Shown here piece after piece: positions 55,111 to 64,000 of a stretch of DNA of 64,000 nt. A model generated the notes under the pieces. The model did no database searches. It had not been told where the DNA came from and saw only the letters and a list, made by a program, of their open reading frames with translations. The stretch comes from Zymoseptoria tritici IPO323 (taxonomy: Eukaryota; Ascomycota; Dothideomycetes; Mycosphaerellales; Mycosphaerellaceae). The stretch covers positions 248,001-312,000 of the forward strand of contig NC_018212.1 in the NCBI RefSeq assembly GCF_000219625.1, read 5' to 3'. Made by a program: the position numbers and the translations under genes. Positions within the stretch are counted from its first letter, which is position 1. Every line of letters starts with the position of its first letter.

Positions 55111-56125
55111 TGTGAGGACTATTTACTAGACGTACATCTCATTCTTGGAGGATCCGGAGCGTGTTTGCGGGCGCGACGTGCTGCTGTGGAAGGGTGGCCG
55201 GCTTCTGGTACATGGAAGTCGGAGCTGATGGTCGCCTTCCTTCTGGTTGGTCACCGTGAGCGGACGGATTGGCGAACGCCGATGCGCATGAAGAAATGCC
55301 AATGCTGTTCATTGGAGTCATAGTCATCTGTGAGTGTGGACTGGTAGGTCGCAGAAAATTATTACACTACCATAACACTTCTGTCTTTCCTCATTCGATG
55401 TATCGTACTTGATATTGCCCCAGATCCGAAGTCCCAATTCGACTGTCCTGCTTCCTGTGCTGTCCACGCTTGCGCTTCTGCTTCTTTTGAGCGGACAACG
55501 CCGACAAGAATGCATCGGACAAGCTTGATGCAATATGCGAACCAGGACGCCATGGCGATTAAACTCGAATCGAGGGACTGCGGACTGCGCAATCACCGGA
55601 AACTTCAGTCAAGCAGACAGTGACGAAGACCTGGAAGCGACGCGTCGTCGGCGCTGCTGCCAGACGTGAGCCGGGACCGGACAGTGAAACAAGCCAAAGC
55701 TCTACGTAATCTCCATCGCGGGCCAACACCGTATGGGATGGCATGATGCTCTCTCTCGACACACTCGGAGCTTGGCACCGTCGCGTGGAACAGCGCCATC
55801 ATCTGGTACGCCAGGTATATGAATGCAAGCATATATTCTTGAGGGCCGCACGTCGATATCTGGAGCAATTTCAACGATTCTGCACTTATTTTCCACCATT
55901 ACCAGCCCAGCATATATGCTTTCGACTCCATGCGGGCAGGAATGGGCATCCCTAGAGCCGCTGGTCGCAGCCAATTGTTCGAAAGGGTAGCCGACATATG
56001 CATCGCGATGTCGGAGAAGCGAGGCCTCATGTATTGTGGCCGAGCCTCAACATCGCTGGATGGTTATCAACAGGGCCAGCGCCAGCGCCTGGGAGGACGG
56101 GAAGATGGCTGTCGAAGCACAGCTA
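55111..56125. other. intergenic
   Basis: About 1 kb. A 62-codon minus-strand frame (55327-55139, PTSMYQKPATLPQQHVAP) may be coding or leader of the frame above; it cannot be joined with confidence. Nothing else was seen. Confidence 0.35.
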
Positions 56126-57291
56126 TTAGTCGCCATCAGAGCTGTCCTCTTCGTCAGATCCGGCACCAGACCTCGTCCGTTGCGCTCGATGACGACTCCG
56201 CTGTCGGTACGCAGCCACGCCGGGAGGACCAGCGTTGGTGTATGAAAGTGCTGGAGCCGTGCGCCGACGACGACCCAGATCAGGAGGACCGCTAGCATCG
56301 CGCGGCTGAGGCCGTCTTGCCGACGTGATCGTCTGTGACTGATACAGATCAGCGTTCGCACGCCTGGACGACGGTCGTGACTCGCGAGACGTGTCACTAG
56401 GTGGACGAGCAGCCCTGTACGGCAGCGCATAGCTGATGACTGGAGTCGCAATCCCACGACGAACGGGCGGGGCACGATGGCGGCCTGGGCTTCGACCAGA
56501 GACACGTCTGCCTGGGGTGTCGGTGCGCGCCGGTGGTGGGCCAGAGTACGAACGCCTGTTCTGCTCCTGTCGATCTCCGGTATCGTCCGATGGTGGGCCT
56601 TGTCGATACTGTTGGTCGTTGGAAGGCCGAGCCTGCTGCTCATACATCTGGTATGGAGACTCGCCATCTGGTCGTCGAGACAGGATGGGTCTGCCTTGCG
56701 AGCCGAACTGCTGTCGTGGTCGGCCGTCCCTTGGACGTCTGGATTGTGGCTCCTGATCTCCTGGCCCGCTGGGACGTGACTCTGGTTGCCTTCTGGATGG
56801 CATCTGGCCGTTCGATTGCACTGGCTGCTGGATGCTTGGGTAGCCGGCGGGCTGCCTGGTCTGCATGCCCCTTGGTCGAGGTGGAAGCGCGGTGTTCAGA
56901 TCCTCGTCAAGCTCCAGAGACGTCGCATAGGGATGTCCTAAGGGAGGCCGGCCTCCTGCTTCGTCGAGAATGGTGGTCCTGACGGTGGGGTTGGCCACCC
57001 ACCATGGACCCATGGGAACTGGAAGTCGTCTCAGAGCGTCTTGGTTACGGTGGGATCCTGTTGACCTGTCAGTCTCGATCAACCCCGGTCTCTGGCTGAC
57101 CCACCATCGCTTCGAACAACTGGACCATCTGTAGGCGACCGACGTTGTACGCCAGGTGGCGCTGGTGCGGTATTGTTCATCCACGCACCCGTCTGATACA
57201 AGAAGCGAGCGATGCTGGTACAGGTCTCGCATATCTGTGGTTGCGGAACAGCATGCAATGAACAGCGAGGAGGTAGCCACTGCTCTGCCAT
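56126..57291 (-). CDS. Arg/Pro/Gln-rich disordered protein, unknown
   Basis: Two-exon model: 57291-57105 and 57057-56126, with an intron of 47 nt (GTGGGT..ACAG); 372 residues. The N-terminus MAEQWLPPRCSLHAVPQPQICETCTSIARFLYQTGAWM has a C-x12-C-x2-C pattern that may bind metal and looks globular. The rest is low-complexity: Pro/Arg/Gln/Ser-rich with many RRP, RPSD and SRR repeats and an acidic end (GAGSDEEDSSDGD). Such composition suggests RNA binding or a scaffold, but no domain is recognised. A longer unspliced frame would instead read through WSSCSKRWWVSQRPG; the splice model keeps the frame from the Cys-containing exon. Function unknown. Confidence 0.5.
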
Positions 57292-59472
57292 GATCGTGAT
57301 GCTCGACTGTCGGTGTCGACGTCGATGGCAGCGAGTGTCATCGATGGAAGAAGCGGAAGTCAGGAGACAAGTCTTGCGCAACGAGAGGCATGAACTGCGG
57401 GATGTCTGAAGACATGAGGGTTGTCGCTGGATGGGCCCTGCGGATGGATGGTCAAACGGAAGGCATGCGATGGGTATAACAGGCGACAACGACGGGTGAG
57501 TCGCCGCACGATATTTGAAGCGGTGTGTGCTGGACGGGGAAGGAATGAATGGCACATCGCTTCCAGCCCTAGCGGTGTCACCCTACGCTGGGGTGTGATT
57601 TGTGACGATCAAACGACTGGATGGACCCAGTCCGCGGCCAACGAGGTATGGACTCTTCGCCTTGCTGAGCCCGTCTGAGCCACCCTGAGCGGCCGTGCGG
57701 GTAGTGTGTTGTCCATCTCATGTCGCACGACAAGTTTCTCTTGTGCACCTTATTGCGAGTGGTGATCTGACCGCAGACCGACACAGTGATCGCGATACGC
57801 TGTTGTGATTCGAGCATTACATCGAGTCGGTGCTTGGCAAGGCAATGCCCATGAATCAAAGCACCCGTTCCGTTCGGCACATATCGTGGTCGAAATAGAG
57901 TAGCCGTGCAGCTGACCTGCTGGGCTAGGCAAAGAATGACCATTGCCGCCCGATGAGGACTTTGAGTGGCACGTTCGTCGGGCATCGTTGACATGGACGC
58001 ATCGTAGGGCTGGTGGGGTTTGGTTGGCGAGAGGCCGCGCTCAGAGCTCGTGACGAGCAGTCATCCTGACGGAGAAGAAACCCAAAGTAGTACGGCAGGA
58101 CGAAGTTGAGTAGCACTGTAGCAGTACTAAGTTTTGCAGGGCTAACAGAAACAGGTTGCAGGAGTCTCCGCTGGGCCTGAGCTCCATATCAATCAACTAA
58201 ACTCCAGGCGCTTGGTCTGACCCGCGGTAAATGGTTGAATTGACACGGGACATTTGTTGAGTGGCGCTTCTGGCAGCTCGGCTGTGATGTAGCAGGCTTA
58301 AAGTGGAAGCCATGATCCTCAGCTACGGGCAGGTAAGCAATATGGCCAAGACAACTTCGCAAGCGGAGATAACCAATGTACACATATGTCCAAATTCATG
58401 CTCAAGGAACTATAGAGAGACTGGCCACCCAAAGAGTGCAAAATTGGTGACAGCCTCGCAGTCCAAACAAAGCGCAAACCCTTGAGACGAGCATTGCAAT
58501 GCAGACGAAGGGAAGGAAAACCCCCGACAACAGTCTGATATATGTTAATATACCAAACTAGGAAGGAGCACCAAGCAAGTGAATCATTCTCCAGCTACCA
58601 GGATCCTGACTCGTCCGCGCAACGGGATGGCGCAACCGACCGCATTCGAACCACTTCCTTGCTCGCTGCTGCACGCCGATTCCCTGCAATGTGCAACTAC
58701 ATGTCTTCCATCAACACAGACCGTGATGAACGGCGTGAAGTGCCGCAGCGGTGCAGACCATTGGACGTAATCGACGGTCCAATGAGACCGAAAACTTACA
58801 ATCTTTCGCGGGGACAAGTGCCACGTGGTTCCGTACGACTGAGCTCCGATCGAACTCTACCAGAAGAGGCCGGCACAAGTGAAGAGACAGGCGGGTGCCG
58901 GCGTTTGGAACTCTTTCTCATGCGGTGACGCATGAAGAGGCGTCGAACCGGTCTGCCTTTATGGTGGTGGATTTGGTCGTCTGCCTTCTTCACCCGCCAC
59001 TATGCCTTCGTCTGTCCGCAGGATACCTACATGCCGGAACAAAGTGCCGCTTGTCTGTAGCCGAGCAGCGCCGCATGGTCTAACCCATTCTTGGGCATCG
59101 ATTCCGCAATGGCTTGGTCAAGGACTCCTTTCGAAGGACCACAAACCGAATGGTATCGACGTTCAACTGGATGTCGCACGACCGGACAGGTTTCGCTGTC
59201 AGAAGAGCCCTCCGCCTAAAGTGGCCAGCTTCAGACGCCAACATTCATCGCCAGACCACTGATGATACGTCTTCTGTCTTGTCTCTTCTCGTCTACGGCT
59301 CTTGCGACTGTCCACTCCCCATTTTCCCACTCCATCAGCTGACCGAACGATCATGCACTCGTACCCACCCTCTTCTTTCTCCTTCTCTTCGTCGTCTGTC
59401 CCATGACTTAGGTTCTTCCTCGATATTGCGTCAACTCTCCGTCTCTTGACCCTCTGCCTTCTCTCTCCGACT
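57292..59472. other. large intergenic region
   Basis: About 2.2 kb with only short overlapping frames on both strands. No gene, RNA or repeat was recognised before the telomere-like sequence. Confidence 0.4.
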
Positions 59473-59494
59473 CAACCCTAACCCTAACCCTAAC
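59473..59494. repeat. interstitial telomere-like repeat (CCCTAA)3
   Basis: CAACCCTAACCCTAACCCTAACAC: three full CCCTAA units, identical to the usual filamentous-fungal telomere repeat (TTAGGG on the other strand). It is not at a sequence end, since genes lie on both sides. Confidence 0.9.
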
Positions 59495-60334
59495 ACCCCA
59501 TCCGCGCAAAACGGTCATGCGCAGATGCTCTCACGACATCAGTTCACGCAGTCACGCCTGCTTGGACATAAACGAGAAGCGGTAAGCTGAACGAAACCTG
59601 AGTAATAGAGTGAATACCTTAGAGCCTCATATGCTTCATCTAGGTATGAGGTCGCTATGCAATGTACACTGCTCTCAACGTCTCAATCGTCAACCGCCGA
59701 GTTCGTGCGCGAGGTCTTTCCACGTGAAGCTAAGGTAGTTCAACCAGCCACTTGCTGATTACCTAAGGTAATGCTCTTGCATTGAGGATCGCGGCAGCAC
59801 GATGCATTTGATAGGTGCCCGCAAGTGCTTTACTTGTGGGTCTTTAGCACTTTGTTGCGCGCAGCGCAATATAAAGTTGCAGGTGGTCAGCCAAAAACTA
59901 GTTTGGCCGCTACTCGCGTCTGATTAGTCGCTCAAATTTACAAGTGGCTTAGCGCTGCATTCACGCGTACACTGTATACCGCCGGGCGTATCTTACTTTT
60001 ACACAAGCAGCAACGGCAGGGTCACAAGCTAGAACGGCAGGGTCAGAACGTCAGGGTCACCCTACGAGATTCCGTTTAATGTCCCGTTTAATGTCCCGTT
60101 CAATGTCCCGTTTAATACTGTGCTCAAATCTATTCAAATTAGTCCCCGAGTCGAGGGATTTGGCGCTGGGGGCAGCCTATTCGGATTCCAAAATACGTAT
60201 CTCCCTCGTCCGGACTACATCTCCGTGATTTGGGAGAATCAATAAGAACCCGAGAGCGCGTCGTCTTCTCTTCCCTCTGCCGGAATTATCGAACATCGCC
60301 CAAGCGTCGATCACGGAAACTGTTCGTTTCCACC
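59495..60334. other. AT-rich intergenic sequence with short repeats
   Basis: No gene. The part 59700-60020 is AT-richer than its surroundings and has transposon-end-like phrases, but no terminal inverted repeat could be paired. The part 60010-60120 has short tandem repeats (next entry). Confidence 0.4.
60015..60118. repeat. short tandem repeats: GGCAGGGTCA-type x3 and GTCCCGTTTAAT x4
   Basis: Between 60015 and 60060 the phrase AACGGCAGGGTCA occurs in three variants. From about 60070 to 60118 a 12-bp unit GTCCCGTTTAAT (one copy with TTCAAT, first copy partial) is repeated four times. Both lie 215-320 bases upstream of the DUF427 gene start. Confidence 0.8.
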
Positions 60335-61269
60335 ATGGGCGACGAGTGACACTCCCCAATGAGACGACCAGAACGTAGCTGATCCATTTCAGCCTGCAGA
60401 AGCTCGCCATCAAGCTTGCCACCAATGGACCTCACAAAACCCTGCCCACCCCGCGCCTGATCCAATTACAACATGCCGGCGTCTTCATCATCAAAACCAC
60501 GTCCGCGGTGCTCGTCTGGGAGCACCTTTACTACCCTCAGCTATACCTGCCCTTGAAGGCGCTAGAGGACCCAGCTCTCTCCAGCGAGCCTGGCAGCGAA
60601 ATTCACGATCCCAACACCAAAGCCCGCATCGCACAAGTCCTGACACTCACGGTCGCCTCTCGCACCATACCCAACGTCCTGTCCTTCTCCGCGAATCTCT
60701 CCGGCTCTGCAACCTCTCTATCAAATCTCGTCCGCATCCCCTTCGACGCCATCGACACCTGGTACGAAGAATCCACACCCATCTACGTGAACCCAAAGGA
60801 CCCCTTTAAACGTGTTGATGTCTTGCTATCCACCCGGCCGATCAAAGTCCGTATCGGCGGCCAAGTCGTAGCTTCAACAACCACATCCATGCACCTCTAC
60901 GAGACCGGATTGCCAGCGAGGTACTACATGCCTCTGAGCGCGATTGACGGGACTGTGCTTCGGAAGAGTGACACCCGCACGAAATGTCCGTACAAGGGCG
61001 AGGCGGAGTATTACTCCGTGGAGGTTGGTGGCGAGGCGTGGAAGGATGTGGTGTGGTTTTATCGGAGTCCAATTCTGGAGTGTGCGAAGATTGAGGGTGG
61101 GTTCTTGCTTTCCTGTCGGTTCGGCCATTCGGAGAGTGCTGATGATGCGATAGGACTTTGCTGTTTCTACAATGAGAAGGTGGAGATTGAGCTCGATGGC
61201 GAAGTGCTCGAGACGCCAGTGACACATATGAGCAACGCAAACCCGAACGCGAAGCCACCGGCGGTATGA
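60335..61269 (+). CDS. DUF427-domain protein
   Basis: Two-exon model: 60335-60345 (11 nt, MGD plus two bases) and 60393-61269, with an intron of 47 nt (GTGACA..TTCAG); 295 residues. The N-terminal part (TPRLIQLQHAGVFIIKTTSAVLVWEHLYYPQLYLPL) and the second half carry DUF427 blocks: VRIGGQVVASTTTSMHLYETGLPARYYMPLS, DTRTKCPYKGEAEYYSVEVGG, DVVWFYRSPILECAKI and CCFYNEKVEIELDGE. The repeated beta-tent fold of this family occurs in bacteria and fungi with no established biochemical role. The main frame has no ATG before GTG 60508 but is open upstream with conserved-looking codons, so the tiny first exon is preferred. No targeting signal. Confidence 0.8.
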
Positions 61270-61804
61270 ACAATCAGGAAATTGGCGTGGAGAAGCTCGA
61301 GCAACATAGCAATGATGATCCTGTATCGAGTTTGGGCTGCATACACGAAGCAGTGCTTACACCAGGATTCAATCGACAATCTTTTCCAGCGGGTATCGAC
61401 AGTCTTGTGAGGTCGTATCGGCTCGGGAGTACTCCATGGGCGGATACTACCTTTAGAGGTCCTCATGCATATGGGAAGACCGTGAAGAATATGATGCTCG
61501 CATTCGCTGGACGTTTTCCTGTATGCACGATGTCCACCGTAGCTCCTGCCGCGGACCTGATTCGCTATCCTGGATGTTGCAGTCCATCGTCTGAGACATC
61601 AATCGTGCCATCGATTACGAGAAAATCCCTGCTCGCTCATCCGTTGATCAGGTCGAAAGGCTGGCGGATCGAATGACACAAAGCTCGGTCCTGTGCTGAA
61701 GCCTCAAGGCAAGAAACAAATCCATCACCACGACCGGAGCAAACACCATCCGTCGAGTCACACCGACACATCAGGACAACTCCACCATCACCATACTCGC
61801 CAAC
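61270..61804. other. intergenic
   Basis: About 530 bases. A 136-codon frame (61266-61676) overlaps the end of the DUF427 gene and has no domain. Nothing else was seen. Confidence 0.35.
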
Positions 61805-62104
61805 ATGCAGTTCAACCGTCATCTCTTCCTCGCTGCCCTCGCCGGCTTCCTCTAAGCCGCCCAGGTTCACGCCAAAGGCAGCTGCCAGGACAACAATTGC
61901 GCCGACGACGAAGGGGAATGGTGCGAATGTCCCATCAAGAACAAACCGCCCAAGATCGGGTTTCATTGGAAGGACGGTACTTGTGGAAGCAAGGGCAGCA
62001 ACGTATGTCTCGAAGTTGTTTTCTGGAGCGGTGGTGGTGTGCTGGCGGACGGTGTGAATACGTGAGCTGACGTGATCTCGGTTTAGTGGTGCTACTACGT
62101 TTAG
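61805..62104 (+). pseudogene. small secreted cysteine-rich protein gene with a stop in the signal peptide
   Basis: ATG 61805 opens MQFNRHLFLAALAGFL, a signal-peptide start, then TAA at 61853-61855. The same frame continues AAQVHAKGSCQDNNCADDEGEWCECP and on to a GTATGT donor at 62003; the intron of 84 nt ends GTTTAG at 62086 and a last exon of five codons (WCYYV) closes at 62104. The whole would be 72 codons with six cysteines, the usual shape of a fungal small secreted protein. The stop is compatible with a C-to-T change in a CpA context. No later ATG could restore a signal peptide. It is either a strain-specific null allele or a pseudogene; a sequencing error is the other possibility. Confidence 0.6.
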
Positions 62105-62511
62105 ACGAGCGACGAGGAGGGAGCGCGGGCGCGGATGCTCGTGGGGGGAAGTGGAAGTCTCGGCGTTTGCACAGGTGGGCTTGCTGCCGAGTGAAGTGGC
62201 CGCTGCGGGTCGGGCGGGGCGGGGCGGAGGATGAGGTGGGAAGAGAGGTGATGGGACTGAGCGCAAAGGTATAGTTCTACCTGACGTGGAAAGTCATCGG
62301 AGTTCGCTTGAAGTCATCTCGTCGTTGTATGTGGCATTCTTGAAGTTGAAATACGGTATGGTATGGTACCTTGCGGTAGTTCGTAGTTCGCTCCATAAGC
62401 GTGGGGGCCAAACCGGAGCCAGCTCCACCTCACGTCGTCCATTTCGACGCTCGACGCGCCAAATATGACCTCGAACTCGACCTCGACCTCTTATCTTTCC
62501 CTCTCCGCAAC
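62105..62511. other. intergenic
   Basis: About 400 bases, a promoter region for the methionyl-tRNA synthetase gene. Nothing else was seen. Confidence 0.4.
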
Positions 62512-64000
62512 ATGCGTCAACGGATTGCTCCCATCGTCAATACCCTCAATCCTCTCCAGTCTCTCATAGCACGTCGCTGGCGTCCACAATGGGTCTGTCA
62601 ATCCTGCAGACCTCGCCATCAGCGACTATGGCCGCGAAGTCTCTCCTCCTCGACCACTACCCGCTCGACCACCGATAAGACTCCCTCGAAACCCTACTAT
62701 GTCACGACTCCCATCTTCTACGTCAATGCTGCCCCGCACGTCGGTCACATGTACACCATGATCCTCGCCGACGTCCTCAAACGCTGGCAAGTAATGAAAG
62801 GCCATCGCTCCATCCTCCTCACGGGAACCGACGAACACGGCATGAAGATTCAACGCGCCGCTGCCCTCGCCGGTGTGGACCCGAAAGAGTTCTGCGACCA
62901 AGGCGCCGACGTCTTCCGCAATCTCGCCGCCAGCGTGGACTTGAGCAACGACATCTTCATCCGCACGACGGACTTGCAACATAGAGATGGCGTGGAGTAT
63001 GCATGGCAGATGTTGAATGAAAGAGGGTACATCTACGAGAGCAAACATGAAGGGTGGTATAGCGTAAGCGACGAGACATTTTATCCGAAGAGCCAGGTGC
63101 ACATGGTGGTCGACCCGCCTACAGGTAGGAAGATGATGGCGAGCGTGGAGACGGGAAAAGAGGTGGAGTGGACGAGTGAGCGGAACTATCACTTCCGACT
63201 GAGTGCATTCCGGGACAAGCTGTTAGCCTTCTACGAGGCGAATCCTGATTTCATCGTGCCGGCCACGAGGATGCAAGATGTCATCAATCAAGTCTCTGTC
63301 GGACTGGAGGATCTTTCCATCTCTCGACCGTCAGAACGACTTCAGTGGGGAATCCCAGTCCCTACTGACCCATCACAAACCATCTATGTCTGGCTCGACG
63401 CGCTTCTCAACTACGCAACGGCAATCGGCTACCCCTTCACACCTGGGCGGGAGTCCTCGACAGGTTGGCCTGCGGACGTACAAGTTGTAGGCAAAGACAT
63501 CGTGCGCTTTCACTGCATCTACTGGCCCGCAATTCTCATGGCGCTCGACCTGCCCCCTCCCAGGCAAATCCTCACCCACGCTCACTGGACGCTGGGCCGA
63601 CAGAAGATGGCAAAGTCCACGGGCAACGTCGTCTCGCCATTTTTTGCGCTTGAACGGTTTGGAGTGGATGCCATGCGATGGTATCTCGTGCATGAAGGCG
63701 GGATCGAAGACGATGCGGATTATGATAACAAGTTCATTATTGAAAAGTACAAGAAGGCTCTGCAAGGCGGACTAGGCAACCTCTCAGCAAGAGTCATGCG
63801 AGGCAAGGGCTGGAACGTTCGCAGAGCAGTAAAGCGCTTCGCCCACCCCGAGCATGTGCACTCCACGAAGTCTAGCCTCGAAGGGGAAGACAACGTGCCT
63901 CCTACCACGCCGGCGGAAGAAGGCGCTCGATTCCCTGCTTTTCTGGCGTCGACGGATCGGTTACATCGTGGAATTTACGGTTCCATTCGCCTCACGCCTT
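62512..64000 (+). CDS. MSM1: methionyl-tRNA synthetase, mitochondrial, cut by the right edge
   Basis: Open frame from ATG 62512 to the window end, 496 residues so far. The Arg-rich, acid-free N-terminus (MRQRIAPIVNTLNPLQ, then ARRWRPQW) is a mitochondrial presequence. The class I synthetase signatures are both present: HVGH (76-79, the HIGH motif) in FYVNAAPHVGHMYTMILADVLKRW, and KMAKS (365-369, the KMSKS loop) in LGRQKMAKSTGNVV. YVWLDALLNYATAIGY, VVGKDIVRFHCIYWPA and DADYDNKFIIEKYKKALQGGLGNL match the bacterial/organellar MetRS type. It charges mitochondrial initiator and elongator tRNA-Met. The helical anticodon-binding domain continues beyond the window. No intron was seen in this part. 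Confidence 0.95.
   Translation, partial: MRQRIAPIVNTLNPLQSLIARRWRPQWVCQSCRPRHQRLWPRSLSSSTTTRSTTDKTPSKPYYVTTPIFYVNAAPHVGHMYTMILADVLKRWQVMKGHRSILLTGTDEHGMKIQRAAALAGVDPKEFCDQGADVFRNLAASVDLSNDIFIRTTDLQHRDGVEYAWQMLNERGYIYESKHEGWYSVSDETFYPKSQVHMVVDPPTGRKMMASVETGKEVEWTSERNYHFRLSAFRDKLLAFYEANPDFIVPATRMQDVINQVSVGLEDLSISRPSERLQWGIPVPTDPSQTIYVWLDALLNYATAIGYPFTPGRESSTGWPADVQVVGKDIVRFHCIYWPAILMALDLPPPRQILTHAHWTLGRQKMAKSTGNVVSPFFALERFGVDAMRWYLVHEGGIEDDADYDNKFIIEKYKKALQGGLGNLSARVMRGKGWNVRRAVKRFAHPEHVHSTKSSLEGEDNVPPTTPAEEGARFPAFLASTDRLHRGIYGSIRLTP

Noticed and set aside
59700..60020. MITE or transposon end
   Set aside because: AT-rich with suggestive phrases, but no terminal inverted repeat or target-site duplication could be paired.
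61637..62266. 209-residue minus-strand frame
   Set aside because: It lies antisense to the secreted-protein frame, which has a signal peptide and a proper intron.

Overview
The window is nuclear DNA from a filamentous ascomycete. Genes are on both strands and are interrupted by short spliceosomal introns (46-138 nt, mostly 46-70) with GT..AG ends and CTAAC/CTGAC-like branch sites. The gene set is typical of Pezizomycotina: ornithine decarboxylase, a Zn(II)2Cys6 regulator, DAL5-type transporters, a DUF2235 protein and a Kex2-processed alpha-pheromone precursor with the peptide core WCGAIGAPC. By inference it is a dothideomycete, probably near the Mycosphaerellales; this rests on the pheromone and on overall flavour, not on a search. 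All exon joins were worked out by hand from splice signals, reading frame and family conservation.

Layout. 1-8 kb: the 5' part of an unknown gene, an unknown basic protein with a Cys cluster, ornithine decarboxylase, and a Rad60/Esc2-type SUMO-like-domain protein. 8-12.2 kb: an intact DAL5-type MFS transporter followed by a second MFS gene broken by one frameshift and two TAG codons. 12.2-20.7 kb is a repeat-rich, gene-poor island. It holds an 11-bp minisatellite with a 94-bp higher-order repeat, two small secreted cysteine-rich protein genes (one with a decayed duplicate of its last exon), a degenerate tandem repeat of about 170 bp, a GPI-type Gly/Asn-repeat surface protein, and an inverted repeat. 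20.7-26 kb: acyl-CoA thioesterase, DUF2235 protein, and the alpha-pheromone precursor with six peptide copies. 27-35 kb: NAD-isocitrate dehydrogenase subunit 1, a kappa-class GST-like protein, an unknown conserved protein and a Zn2Cys6 transcription factor. 35-38 kb is empty. 38-48 kb: a SAM-PH protein, BUD23 divergent from an SVP26/TEX261 protein, and 3-dehydroshikimate dehydratase divergent from DAHP synthase. 48-64 kb: a transposase-like fragment, a RING protein, a secreted pepsin-like protease, a disordered Arg/Pro-rich protein, an interstitial telomere-like repeat, a DUF427 protein, a small secreted-protein gene with a stop inside its signal peptide, and mitochondrial methionyl-tRNA synthetase running off the right edge.

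Functional links. The DAHP synthase and 3-dehydroshikimate dehydratase pair joins entry into the shikimate pathway with a branch to protocatechuate from one shared promoter. The island at 12-20 kb has the look of a fast-evolving compartment: repeats, pseudogenes with G-to-A/C-to-T type damage, and secreted cysteine-rich peptides. No tRNA, rRNA or CRISPR was seen.
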